Shown: in pieces, positions 36,400 through 48,138 of the stretch
How the letters are laid out: each line of letters opens with the position of its first letter
Position numbering within the stretch: the first letter of the stretch is position 1
Assembly (NCBI GenBank): GCA_028023455.1
Contig: JAQFVV010006199.1
Location: 746,001 to 810,000, forward strand
From: Epiperipatus broadwayi
Taxonomy: Eukaryota; Onychophora; Udeonychophora; Euonychophora; Peripatidae
Length of the DNA: 64,000 bases
Direction: 5' to 3'
The notes under the pieces: generated by a model
Seen by the model: the letters and a program-made list of their open reading frames with translations, nothing else
The model's database searches: none
Told to the model about the DNA's origin: nothing
Made by a program: the position numbers and the translations under genes

Positions 36400-37540
36400 T
36401 ATTTATCTATATCAATGTGAATACTTATAATACACATTGTTGTGACATTGTATGTAATCTATAAACCACCAAAATTTGCACTTTTATGTAAAAGTTCATT
36501 TTCAAAATAAAGAATATCAGAAAAAATATGACAGCAGCTTCTAATATCAGTCTAAAAGAAATTGAAAATTAGTGATCAAAGAACATTCTTTTATGAATAA
36601 TGTTAATTTGTTTATAAGCTATATATATATATTCACTATTCTATATGGCAGTTGAAATTAAAATATTTGTGATGTTAGATTAAAAGTTCATTTTCCAAAA
36701 AAAAAAAAAACAGATGAAAATGATACCAGTTTTAATATCCAAACATAGTTGTATTGCTGTTTGATGTAATATGTACATAACACATTGTTTTTTAAATAAA
36801 GTTTATTTTATTTATATATGCTACGAATTCATAATTCTATATGTCAATCAAAATGAAAACATTTTAAATCGTATGCAGGAATACAAAACAAAAATAATAG
36901 AAAATTTTAATATCTAAATATGGTTGCATATTGGAAGAAACATTACTTTGTGAATCACTATTGTATACATTTATTCATAATTCTATATGACAACCAAAAT
37001 CAAAACATTTGGGATTATACTCTAAAAGTAAAAAAAAAAAACCAATAAGAAGAATAAAATGGCAATAATTTTTATTTCCAAGCATGGTTGCCTTAACCTT
37101 TTGATTTAAAATAATGTGGCAACGCAATATTATATACATAGCATTTTTTAAAATAAAGTTTAGTTTATATACATTTGTATAAATATATATTTATTCACAA
37201 TTTTCTATGCCAGCTAGAATCCAAACGATTGCAATTTTATTTTCAAAAAGAAACAAAAAGAAAATTGGTGACATTTTAAAGTTCATGCCAGATTACTTCA
37301 TTATTTCTATGTAATATAATATATCCCTAGTGTATATTTGTTTTTAATGAAGAAGTTGATTTGTTAAAAAAAAAAGTCATTTCAGTTTATTCTTATTTAT
37401 TTTCAACTCTATATAAAATATAAAACCAAAAAGTTTGCAATTATATGCTAAACATTTACCCTCAAATATGAACGGAAAAATAATTCCCATGGTCATTTCT
37501 ATATTAGATCTGTTTTTGATAAAGTATACAATGAAGTTTC
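36400..37540. repeat. Degenerate tandem array, about six units
   Basis: A recurring landmark ATTCTATATG-CA followed by AAAAT-AAAACATTTG and then A-rich sequence and TTTTAATATC-AANCATGGTTG is seen starting near 36440, 36635, 36828, 36975, 37193 and 37397, that is at spacings of roughly 150-220 bases. Units have diverged strongly. No frame carries a known motif. It resembles an old satellite-like array; the number of units is approximate. Confidence 0.7.
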
Positions 37541-37546
37541 AATTTT

Positions 37547-37880
37547 ATGTTTTTTATTATATTTATTAAGTTTCAATTTTATTATAATTTTTTTTGCCAC
37601 TTAACAAAACAAATTTCACATGAACATAAGTATAATGAATTTAAATGTATTTTTGTTAATTATTTTTTTAAAACAATATATTTATTTTTAACTTATGTTG
37701 GCCATGAATATGAGGGGAAACCTCGAAAGTACTCGGCACATTTGATTGTTTTGGTTTTTGCAGCTTCTTCATCAGCGGGTAAATCGCTTTTATATGCTAT
37801 TAGTAAATTAAAGAAATTTTTAAGCCTTTCTCTTTTTACCATTACTTTTACAATACACAAAAATAGCATAAATTTTATTA
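37547..37880. other. Non-coding, with one open frame of no known family
   Basis: The open frame 37547-37921 is Phe/Ile-rich and runs into the SINE tail; a segment near 37700 is slightly less AT-rich. I see no motif. Confidence 0.4.
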
Positions 37881-37883
37881 TAG

Positions 37884-38023
37884 TACAGTGTTCAATTTTT
37901 TTTTTTTTCCATATGTCATAGCATCGGCCGGGAGGCGCACCCACAACCGTCTGCAACCAACTACTTGCTTGCAAGGCGGATGTGATGACCTCTCGGCTAA
38001 CAACGCTTGATTACAGTGTTCAA
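37884..38023 (-). repeat. tRNA-derived SINE, copy 2, with 12-bp target-site duplication
   Basis: On the minus strand the unit begins AAGCGTTGTTAGCCGAGAGG (38009 going down) and ends GATGCTATGACATATGG at about 37909, followed by an A run (T run on plus, 37896-37908). TACAGTGTTCAA stands at 37884-37895 and 38012-38023, an exact 12-base target duplication. A box intact; the B box has mutated (GGTGCGCCTCC). Head and end match copy 1 at 28411. This is the expected structure of a LINE-mobilised, pol III-transcribed SINE. Open frames across it on either strand are accidental. Confidence 0.93.
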
Positions 38024-38029
38024 ATTTTT

Positions 38030-39350
38030 GTATTTACCAAGTAACGAGTTTACATTATTTTATTTTCTAATAAATTGATTTTTTTAAAGCAATACATTAT
38101 GTTACCTTTTTAAACATTTTTCATTTTGCAAATATAAGTAAAGGACTTCTATTTGATTGAGTGACCTTGTACATATCTAAAAACTTTCTGAATTCAAAGC
38201 CTTTGAAACCAGAATTTTAAAATAATGATGATGGTTTGCCTATATTAACAGTTATTGGAGAAAAAGTATGCAAATAATTTTGTTTGAAATTTTCACCTTA
38301 CAGTAATTTACTGGAGAGAGAGAGAGAGAATTGCCAACATTTTTTTTTCAATCTTTGATCAAAAGAGAAAGAAGTTTGTAACATCATTCCTTAATAGATT
38401 AGCAACTTCTTGATTTCACTTTTGGTTTATTCTTAAAAGTAAAGCTTTTTGTAAAATATATGTATGTATAAATTATTTAGCATGATATTAAATTAATATT
38501 TTTATAAATATAAATAATTCTTTTTATTTAAAATGTATAAATAGTACAATGATTATTACTACTGCTATTTCACAGTGTATTATTTAGCAGTAGAGTAATC
38601 TTAAATAATTTCAAACTTCTACTATTATTTTCATAATAACAGAAAATGACTTCTATTATTTTATTTTATCAGTAGTTTGTGTTTTTTTTTTTTTGTATGT
38701 AAAATTATGCATTGTAAAATGGTTTTATATAGTGTTCTTTTGTGAAGTTACAATGATTTTTTTTTGTGTGTGTAGTTTTGCAATTACTCACTTGTTATGA
38801 ACAGTGTTTTTCAACTATTGAAAAAAATATCAAATTTACTCCAAACTTGTGTTCGAGTTCATATGCATGAGATAATAGGAATCTTTTTATTATCATAATA
38901 TTTGTTTAAATATATTACTGTATATGTAATTTTAAAATATCATTAGTTATACTTGCTAACAAGATTTTATATTTAACCTTAAACTACTCTATACATGCCT
39001 TCTTATTTTATGCTTTATTCTTAAAATTATTTATGAACATTATTTTCTGTGGGAACATTTTATTCATTTGATAATACTTTCATAAATATTGATTATTAAA
39101 TTAAAAACAACTTAGTTTTTTAAAGCAATGTAATCTTTCAACTACTTCAAATAGCAAATAATAATTGAAATGTAAAAGTGATTAAAATTAACTTTAATAC
39201 AATTTTGCTGTACCTTTTGGAAAGATTGAAATTCATAATCTTGAATTATATATCTGTGACACATAGTGCACATGTATAATTTTATAATATCTGCTGAAAA
39301 TTGATAACAGTGTATTAGAACTTGTTAACAAATATAAATACTTGACAAAA
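38030..39350. other. Non-coding AT-rich stretch
   Basis: Includes a short GA microsatellite (38314-38329) and poly(T) runs; nothing else recognised. Confidence 0.6.
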
Positions 39351-39359
39351 TATTAATAT

Positions 39360-39830
39360 AGATTGAAGCATAATTGACAAAGTTAACCATGGTATTAAAC
39401 AAAGATGGTATTTTTTTTAGCAAAAAAGTAAGCTTAAGAATAATTAATAGAAGAATAATAGAGATTATAAGACAAATAATGAAATATAGAAAAGTGTATG
39501 TTTGAATTAATGAGAAAAGATTAAAAGTTAAATAGATGGAGTGAGAGAACAGACAGATATTCTAAGATCAGTGAAAAGAACTGTCTTAAATTTGAATTAA
39601 GTTGGACAAGTTTGTAAAAGAAACGTTGCTAGATAGAGAACTGTAGCTTTAATCTGAATTCAAAGATATTTTAAGAGAGATAGAAAAAAAACTATATTTC
39701 AGATGAGTGAGATAAAGAAATTTTTTGGAGTCATATGGAAAAGAAAAGCCATGGAATAATTTCAGAGAGATCTTTTCCTCTGGAAGGGAGTGATAATGAC
39801 TTGAAGTGATGATAATGAATATATATGTAT
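39360..39830 (+). mobile_element. RTE-like LINE, 3' end fragment
   Basis: Read across frames, 39535-39780 gives WVREQTD near 39537, a VGQVCKRNVAR block (AGHIAR in relatives) and RDRKKT, followed by the coding end and a GATGATAATGA tail. Order and end agree with the fragment at 8.9-9.65 kb, including the TGA-type tail, so both are 5'-truncated copies of one family. Strong decay; it ends about 95 bases before the LTR element. Confidence 0.7.
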
Positions 39831-39924
39831 ATATTTATTAAGAGATCTTATAGAGAATAATTTTAATGCCTACTTGCCAAGAAATCATTTTGATCAAAAA
39901 CAACAGCTTAATTATCACACATAT

Positions 39925-41654
39925 TGTGATATACAGAATCATCATTTATTATCCCCATGTAGTTTATAAGTGAATAAATAAAGAAAACAGAAAACTTATA
40001 TTTAAGAAATACATTTATACTTTGAGTAAATGGAGATTGAATGAACAATTTATTTATTAAAATTAAAAATAAAATAAGCAAGTTGTATCAAATGATAACA
40101 ATGTCTTTATTAAGTTTGAAATAAAGAGAAATTCATGATCCATGAATTAATGTTTTAAAAGACTGCATTATTGTTGTTATTAGGTAACAAAAAAAGGGAA
40201 TGCTCAGCAAAAGGAACATATTTTTTTTCTTCAAAATTTGTGTTTTATTTTACATATTTTTATCAACATATTGTGAATTTGCGACAAACTTATAATGTTC
40301 TGTGAATAGAAATCGTGTAAATGGACAAGAATATGATCTCACCTCAGTTGATATTTTTATAAATAAATGGAGTGGACTACAACAAACTCTATGCTGATTA
40401 CCCAAAGCTTTAAACTGTTAGATTTGCTATGGATGGTAGAATGTCTAAAAGAATAATTGGATATCATTTAAAAACTAAGATGCCTATTGAATCCTATGTC
40501 TGAGTTCATCATCACGGGGATATTAAAGATGTTGCTGGAGAAGGAGGGAACCATAATCCTAAGTTATATGATGAACTTGGTAACAAATGTCAATCATCAT
40601 TCAATACACATTTAAATAGTAAAATCTAGTAAGTAAGATTTAACTTAATTATTGACTTATCTTTAGAAAACAAATCAAAATTTAAAACATAACTAATATT
40701 TTATAAAGTTTAGTTTAAATTATAAAATGACTGTTATTATAAAAGCATTACTTAATTTAGGATATGAGTTAGATATATATTTTAAATAAATAAATAAAAA
40801 TTAATATTCAATTTTTTTATTGCATGCAATATTACATATTTAACCCTTTTATGATTGTGCATGTTAATGATTTTTTAGTTATAGATCATATTTAACAGTT
40901 GCAATTTTTCAGCAAGAGATTATAAATATACAGTGAATGATGTTAAATTGCAATTATTAGAATTGATGTTATTTGCTTTAGCCATCTAAGGGAGTTAATG
41001 TCTACCTTAATAAACTTATATTTTATAATTAATCTAAACATCATTTGATTTACCTATTGCACAAATTATTGTATTACATAAAATTATTTTTATTACACAA
41101 TTTATTTTATTGAGATATTTAATTGTGCATCCCATACTATACCTCATTAGTAAGTAAATTATTTATTGAAATATTTTTTTTTTTTTGCCAAGCAAAACAC
41201 TTATCTTTGGATTCATTGGTCTTTTACAAATTCATGAGTTCATTATAATATAGATCTAAATTATTATAAATCCATTTGTGAATAAGCCTATTCATTTATA
41301 TATCTACTAGTTATATTTTTGAGCCATCATTTATCTTTATAAAGTCTCTATCTTGTGTTTGAAAGTTTTCCTTTACTGAACACAGCATAGTTGAGCTTAT
41401 ATAAATTAGTACAGTGCATATGTGAAAAGGTGAAAATCCTTTCTATTTAATTACATATGTATTATGCACTTGCTAAATAAATTTCAGTTACATTTTTTCA
41501 TTATATATGTTTTGGTCACCCAAATTTATGTTCAGTTGTAGGTCATGCAGCTTTTTATCTAGTTATTTTTCTTTCTTTTTTTTTTTTTTTGGCTTACCCA
41601 AATACATAGGGCATTTGAAGAAACTGCTTTTCTTCTCCATAATTATCCATTGCA
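39925..41654 (+). repeat. 5' LTR
   Basis: Starts TGTGATATACAG and ends TCCATTGCA. Aligns end to end with 48139-49760. Differs from it by a segment of about 200 bases present only here (about 41290-41500). Confidence 0.93.
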
Positions 41655-41658
41655 TTTT

Positions 41659-41672
41659 TGGCACCCAAAGTC
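41659..41672 (+). promoter_or_regulatory. Primer-binding site
   Basis: TGGCACCCAAAGTC begins 4 bases after the 5' LTR. TGG at the start is the complement of a tRNA CCA end, and TGGCRCCCAA is the common gypsy-type site. The primer tRNA cannot be named. Confidence 0.8.
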
Positions 41673-41819
41673 ATATAATAATAAATAGAGAGGATTAAAA
41701 TATTTACTATAATGGACAAATATTCAATACAATTTATTTGTCCTTAATTTTGTCACGAATACATAAATAAATAGTTAATCAAAATAATATTGAAATAAAC
41801 AACTTTTAATCAAATATAT

Positions 41820-41970
41820 CATAATATTTATTAACCAACTTTCATCTCCATTGAGATCTTTTCAATCTTGAGAAGCTCTCAATGGAGATGAAAGCCAGTT
41901 CAATGAATATTATAGTATAGTTTAGATCTCAGTGGAGATGAAAGCTGGTTCGATAATATTATAGTTTATT
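41820..41970. repeat. Hairpin in the LTR element leader, three copies of a motif
   Basis: CTTTCATCTCCATTGAGATC (41840-41860) is followed by two inverse copies, TCTCAATGGAGATGAAAGCC (about 41888) and TCTCAGTGGAGATGAAAGCT (about 41935), each continuing into GTTC...ATATTATAG. A stable stem would form. The same motif occurs alone at 34.3 kb, so it may be a separate small element inserted here. Confidence 0.8.
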
Positions 41971-42689
41971 AATAATTGTTTATTTGCTTAATGATCATAA
42001 TTAATATAAGCTATTTTTGTGTGTGCTAGTGTTAGATTAAATTGATTAATAATTCAATAAATAATAATTTAATTTTATAACTATGCTTCGTTGAAGACTC
42101 AAATTTAGAATTGCGTATCAAATTTTTGAAAGATAAGTGCAACAATACATGAATTAATAGATAAAAAAGCTATAAAATACTTTATAAGGTAAAATACCAG
42201 ATGATAATGCGTGGTGAGGATTTATGCTCATGCCAAAAGAATGTGAGATCATTACTAACAAATGTTATTAATGTTTCCTTTTGAGGCAACTGTGAAATAA
42301 ATAATGAAACATATTTGAAATCAGTTTATTTTATTGAATGTATTTATATCCTAGTTATTTTGGTGGATAAATGGAAAACATTGATGCTCACTATTTGAAT
42401 TTGTTTACACTATATTCCATATGGTATAAGTTGAAATTTAAAAAAAAAAACGTCTTAGTTTAGAATAATGACATTGTAAATAGGTAAATCAATCACTATT
42501 GAGAAATGATGCTCTTGTGGTACATTGCATTGAAAGGGTCTTTGGTATAAATTAAAATGCAGGTGAGTAGAAATGTAATTAATTTATAGGATTATCAACA
42601 TATAAAGCTAGAGAAAAATTAAGTTATTCATTTCACTTAGTCTAAGATATTGAATTGAGGAAGAAATTCATGTTCTTTCCTTTCTAAAA

Positions 42690-44660
42690 TAAGATAATAA
42701 ATATAAAAGAAACTATGGAAAGTGAGAAGGAATTAGCCATGTTAGAACAGGGGGAGAAGTTCATGAAGTCTTTGTCACATCAAAAACTGATCAAAATGGA
42801 TCTATAATGGCAATATTGCAGAGCTTGATAATTAAGATCAATGAAAATCAAGAAAAGTGTCACCAGTGTCAGGAAATATTTAAACAAGAGTTTAAACAAA
42901 AATAAGAAAAATTATGAGCAGAGTCAGGAAATGCTTAAACAAGAATTGAAACAAAGCCAAGAAGAGTTTAAACTAAAGCATGAGGCAAGGTCAGGATATC
43001 TTAGTAATGAAAATAGAAGGTCTATATGAATTAGAAAATAGATTAAAGCATGTGCATACATAATTAATTCATGAAATAAAAATGGGACAAGAGCAAATGC
43101 ATAGCTTGAAAGTTAAGTTCAGTGAATTTGAGATTAAGATGGAAGAAACTCAAGATCAAATGCAAATTAAAATCAGACAAAATGACCTGGAAGATAGAGA
43201 TTAAAATTGAAAAATGCAGATAAGAATCTTAGAACTTAAATGAATGTCAAGAAACTAATAGTAGAGAGATAAGAAAAATTACAGAATAAACAAGAACAAG
43301 TAATCAAAAGTTCAGAAACTCAAGATGAAATGTGAATTAAAGTCAGTAATCTAGAAGATAATGTAGGAAAAGGACAGAATTTGACCTGGAAGATGGAGAT
43401 TAAAATTGAAAAATGCAGATACAAGTTAAATGGATGTCAAGAAACTAATAGTAGAGAATAAGAGAAATTACAGAGTAAACAAGAACAAAATAATCAAAAG
43501 TTCAGAAACTTGGATGAAGCTGAGTCATTGAAAGTATGGCATTAATTTAGATATGACACAGTCTGAGATAAATGATTTGAAAGTTTCACTCACTATCTTT
43601 GATTAATCTGGCTGAGTTCAATAAGGTGATTGAGAGGACATAACCTCAATAGAAGAGAAACTAAAAGATTTATTACAGAATAATAAAATGATAGTGGAAG
43701 TGATAAGGAATTTAAAAGACATGTATCAAAGAAAATTCTCTGGTAGAGATGGAAAAATGAAATTCAAAATAGGGTAAGTAGACCTCGAGATAGTGTAATA
43801 AAACCTTATGATGAAAGCTCAGGAAGTTCAGATTACCCCATAGTACTTTCATTTAAATGTGGCATTCTACTGACTCCCACTTTACGGGCTCCATTGAATG
43901 AAAATAGATTGATAAGTGTGGAGCTACTAATGTTAATGCTGAGAAACAATATAGCAGACTATGGCAAATAATACCATATCTAAATTTATTAGAATCAAAA
44001 CCTTCAAGGGCAACATCACAGAGAATGCTATGGAACATTTGACTACATTACAAATTATTTTCATTCCATGAAAATGAGAGAGAAAAGTTTGCTATTGCAA
44101 GTAACCACCTATATGGGTGTACCAAGAATTAGTAGGAATCATTGTAAAGCCAATTTGGAGATTACTGACAATCCTTATTAAATTGTTTTTGGAGTAAAGA
44201 GAGGCAGGATATCATTCAGCATCAAGTTTCTTAGAAAAGGTTTCAGATTAATTTGGCAAAGAAATTAATCCAATTTTTCCATCAAGTGTCAAAAGTCAGA
44301 ACCCTTATGTCATACCTGCTATCCGAAGGGCAAATTATAAAGACCATCAGGCACAACCTACCTTGATAGGTTCAACAAATCCTTTTTACTGCTGATAGAA
44401 TCACTATCAAAGATGTAATAGAACTACTAAACAATATTGGCATGGAAGGGCTACAGCAAGAGCCTAAGGAGAGGAACATAGAGGATAAAATATTTCAAAG
44501 CACTTAGTTCTGGATTCCAAGTTTCAAGTATATGTGTAGAATCACAAGGACGTGGTCAACCATGGCATAGACCTAGGAGATGTAGTAATAACTGTTCTTA
44601 ACAAGAACCCAGAAACTTTTACAATGGATGTCACCCAAGCTCTTAAGGGTTTGCTAATGC
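42690..44660 (+). pseudogene. gag region of the LTR element
   Basis: Several frames in succession read a Lys/Glu/Gln-rich coiled coil (from about 42841: QSQEMLKQELKQSQEEFKLK; later ETQDQMQIK-like stretches), typical of the N-terminal half of gag proteins in invertebrate gypsy elements. A segment repeats inside (43178-43320 and 43382-43510). After it a capsid-like part is suggested by FTGSIEW and IDKCGATNVNAEKQYSRLW near 43885-43975, where family members have PTFDGxxxW...N.W. No clean zinc knuckle survives near 44560. Gag would form the particle core. Multiple stops. Confidence 0.7.
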
Positions 44661-44869
44661 ATCAACTCCTAGAAATACAGCTAAGGTAACTATACTGAAA
44701 CATGTCCCAGTACCATCTTCAAGCTCAGAAAACAGGTTTCAATGGGTCCTTACTACAGAGGTCTACAAATACCACAAGGGTCAATAAATTTAATAAATAT
44801 GATGTCATAAATGTTTTGAACAATATAATTATTGGAGAGAAACAAGAAATGATAATGATTATACCCAAA

Positions 44870-45235
44870 ATTGTTCTTAATTGCAGGTATTTAGAAGATA
44901 AGCATATCAAAAACTCTGATGGACACAGGAAACCAGATTTCTATTGATTAAAGATTTTTTGAAAAGGTTTCAAGTATCAACCCTGATATTCCCACATTAC
45001 CTTTGAAACAAATCCATGTTATTTTTGCCAATGGGAAGAAAGCCAAACATGACACTAAGCCAATCTTTTTAATAATGCATACATTGATGCAAGTGGTATA
45101 TTTTGGTTCTGATTTTTTGCGCCACCATAAATACATCATAGATTATGAAAGGAATATTATTATTTACAACCAAGAGGAGGTTAACATTCAGTGTTGGGAA
45201 ATTTTTGTCCCCAAGGATTGCATGTGTTGAATAAA
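44870..45235 (+). pseudogene. Aspartic protease of the LTR element
   Basis: LMDTGNQISI at 44916-44945 carries the catalytic Asp-Thr-Gly triad of retropepsins (codons 44922-44930). Further on, in another frame, GSDFLRHHKYIIDYERN (from 45105) is the GSDFL...VIDY block that ends the protease in this group. The two halves are separated by an in-frame stop at 44946 and a frame change. The enzyme cuts the gag-pol precursor in active members. Confidence 0.87.
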
Positions 45236-45239
45236 TAGT

Positions 45240-45960
45240 TGAGATTCATGAAATGAAAGCTAAACTTAAAAAGATGAATTATCCACATGATATTCTTAAA
45301 TCTTTAGAGGATAATCTGGTTCAATGCAAAATGTGTGTTTCAATTAACCTAATATCATACCTGGATATGTACATTGCATTTGGGTGAAGGATAAAATGTA
45401 TTATCAATGTAGATCTTATCAATTACGATATCAGTCTAAAGAGGAGATAAGGTAACAGATTGATATAATGGGATTAAATATTATAGAGAAAAGTCCTTTA
45501 TACAACAATTCATTAATAATCATTAAAAAAAATGGATCTCTATGGTTATGCTTGGATGCTAGGCAACTAAATAACATCAGTATATTGAAGGGGGATGTGC
45601 CACCATCGATACATGATCTTTTGATCAAGTTTAAGGATAAAACCATATTTACCATGGTTGATTTAATATCCAGTTACTGGAAAATATCCTTTCACTTTGA
45701 AGACAGGAAATACATGATTTTCAAGTATGAACGATATTTGTATGCATTTCAAATGATTCCATTTGGTTTGATCAATAATGGAGCTGGATTTATAAGATAT
45801 TTAGATTGTGTATTGTCAGATCATATTAAGAATATTATAGTTATGTATGGGGATGATGTTGTTATTGCCTCCTATAGTATAGAAGAACATCTTTTCCCTT
45901 TTAAAAGGTTTTCTACAGAAATGTTATGGCAAAAACATCAAGATCAACTTGAATGAAGAA
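45240..45960 (+). pseudogene. Reverse transcriptase of the LTR element
   Basis: After a tether (HEMKAKLKKMN, 45250 on) the frame 45468-45956 contains NNSLIIIKKNGSLWLCLDARQLN, FTMVDLISSYWKI (first catalytic Asp near 45661), FQMIPFGLINNGAGF and the catalytic box YGDD at 45846-45857 in IVMYGDDVVIAS. Family members mostly have Y-(V/L/I)-DD, so Gly is unusual, though both Asp are kept. It is the best-preserved domain of the element, with 162 open residues. Confidence 0.93.
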
Positions 45961-46189
45961 GAGTAGGTTTGCTGCTGTAACATTTTTGGGTCATGCGGTA
46001 AACAAGAGAGGAATTATGCCTCAGCTAGATAAAATCCAGATGATTGAAAAGTTTTCCTAGCCCTAATAAGAAGAAGCAATTAAGATCATTAGACTCTATA
46101 GATTTTATAAGGATTTTGCTAAAGATACAGAACCATTGTTAAATTATTATGCAAGAATCAAAAGTAGGATTGGAAAGATCAATAGCAAG

Positions 46190-46660
46190 ATCACTTTCAA
46201 ATACATAGGAATAAATTTTTACATTTTATTGTGTTGGCATATCCACATTTTAATACATCCTTTTATGTCCTATCAGACAGTATTGGATATGGTTTGGGAG
46301 TTATATTCTTTCAAATTAATCTTCTTCAACAACCCAGAGTGATATACTTTATTAGCAGAACATTAATGGGTGCCAAATTGAATTATAGCATGACAGAAAA
46401 GGGAGATTTGGCTTGTGTTTGGGTTTTAATAAGTTTAAGCAATATTTATTGGGATCAGAAGTTTTTGTTATGACTAGTCACAAAAGCTTGCCATTTTTAA
46501 GTGTAAGTTATTTAAACAATAATCAATTCATTTGTTGGACTATTTTGTTATCAAAATTTAAATATACTGTTATTTACTGTCCTGGAACAGAAAACATAAT
46601 TGCTCATATTCTTAGTTGTAATCCTGTCCAGCTTACTATACATTCTTTAGTAGAAGATGC
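46190..46660 (+). pseudogene. RNase H of the LTR element
   Basis: VLSDSIGYGLGVIFFQ (46250-46310), VIYFISRTL, LNYSMTEKGDLA with the conserved Glu, and YLLGSEVFVMTSHKSLPFL in the next frame (46413 on) mark the RNase H domain; TSHKSL corresponds to TDHKAL, so one metal-binding Asp has become Ser. SKFKYTVIYCPGTENIIAHILS follows, the usual end of the domain (HxPGxxNxxADxLSR in relatives). A frameshift at about 46440 divides it. Confidence 0.88.
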
Positions 46661-46799
46661 TCTCATCCTTGTCTCATCTTTAACAATAGACAGTCCAGTG
46701 GTAGATGATTTAAAAAATTTAGATGTTAAACAAAATTATGATTTATGTTATATGAATATTATTTTGTATTTAAAGAAAAGGCTCCCAATTGATCACCCA

Positions 46800-47660
46800 T
46801 CATATAATAAATTCTAGAGAATGCATGAAAGGTATCAATTGATTAATGGTATTTTATGTTACAAAGTGCTACAGGATAAAGATAATTGGAGGATACTTGT
46901 TATCAAATCCTTATGACAAAAACTCATTATGTATATACACTTTATATGGTCATTATGATCCATGCAAGGTTGAGTACATCCTTTATTAGATGTTTTCTTG
47001 GTCATGACTGTATTCTAGTATTTTAATGATGGTAAAGACTTTTCTGATCTGCTTAAAGTCCACGTCTCTTAACAGATCTTATGCTGGAGTGCTACAGTCT
47101 ATCATACTACAAAAGCCAAATGAAATACTAGCCATTGATTTTTGTGGACCTTTATCATCCTATAGGTAATTCAAGCATCTGCTTGTTACTTATGATATAT
47201 TTTCTAAATATATTGCTGCTTATGCTATTAGGAGAGCGAATACTAAGTCTACTATTGACAAGTTGCAAAATCACCAATTCCCTTTTATAGGAAAGCCAAA
47301 AACCATATTGTTGGACCATGGCACTCCATTTATTTTATAAGAATGGAAACAGTGGATTGATAGACAAGAATCATTTATTTCACAAGAATGGAAACACTGG
47401 ATTGATAGACAAGAGCTCAAACCTATTTTAACTTCAATTCATAATCTATAGTCCAGTTTTTGTGGAAGAGTTATGAGGGTATTGAACATGCTGTTCCATG
47501 TTTATATGAATGATAACCATAGAGGTTGGGTCAATCAAATTCAGCAAGTGGTAAATTATATTAATTTGACTTCCAATGAGTCTACAGGTTGTCCATCTAT
47601 TTGGCTACATTGTGGAAAATTCATTCCTTATAAAGATTCCTTTGCCCATTATTAAAGAAG
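46800..47660 (+). pseudogene. Integrase core of the LTR element, catalytic Glu lost
   Basis: YQLINGILCYK (46830-46865) precedes the region where the zinc-binding part should be, which is not legible. The core shows the first Asp in LAIDFCGPL (codon 47137-47139) and the second in LLDHGTPF (codon 47314-47316), 58 residues apart in one frame. The block that normally reads ERVMR reads GRVMR in the same frame (Gly codon 47464-47466), so the third catalytic residue is gone. A 45-base in-frame duplication (47327-47415) separates the last two. Strand joining is the family function. Confidence 0.88.
47327..47415. repeat. Two-copy tandem duplication, period 45, in integrase
   Basis: AAGAATGGAAACAGTGGATT and AAGAATGGAAACACTGGATT begin neighbouring units. 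The length is a multiple of three, so the frame is kept while the Asp-Glu spacing is stretched by 15 codons. Confidence 0.92.
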
Positions 47661-47764
47661 AGATTGATCATGAAACAGATGTGTGAACAGTCAGAGAAAA
47701 TTTAATAAAAAGGAGTAAGGGGGGGAGGGTTAATAAGAAACCATGCCAATTTAATGAAAGTAAT

Positions 47765-47998
47765 CTTGTGATAGTGAGAGAGAAACCTGTTATCAGGTCT
47801 GAATTAAATAAGCATAAAAAATATTTCTTCTTGTATGAAGGTCCATATAAAATAACTAAGAAATTTGGGGGAAATGCATTTTTTCTGAAGAATGAAAAAG
47901 ATGTCAAAGGAACATATAATGCCCTTTATTTGAAACCCCACTATGAAACTATATGTACATGTTTTGAAAACAAAAAAATGAATGAGGATCTATAATTC
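47765..47998 (+). pseudogene. Integrase C-terminal tail of the LTR element
   Basis: An open 75-residue frame reads REKPVIRSELNKHKKYFFLYEGPYKITKKFGGNAFFL and ends YNALYLKPHYE. FxxLYEGPYxI is the C-terminal DNA-binding block that follows the integrase core in gypsy elements of invertebrates. It stops at 47996-47998 after MNEDL. No chromodomain is seen. Confidence 0.9.
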
Positions 47999-48138
47999 TA
48001 CATAGTCATTAACTCTATTATTGTGGTGGTCTAGTTTTAATTAATCATTGGTTATTGATGGAATGTTTAGTTGGTAGTAGTGACCTTATATTGTTGTTTT
48101 AGAATTGTTTTCTTTATTTTTTTTTAAGAATGGCAATA

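Noticed and set aside
37397-37540. Extension of the 36.4-kb array to an exact sixth unit
   Set aside because: Landmarks are weaker here; counted as approximate and not given its own entry.
37693-37974. 93-residue minus-strand open frame, and an overlapping plus-strand frame 37547-37921
   Set aside because: Both run through the SINE copy and its poly(A)/poly(T) tail; their composition reflects the tRNA-like sequence read as protein.
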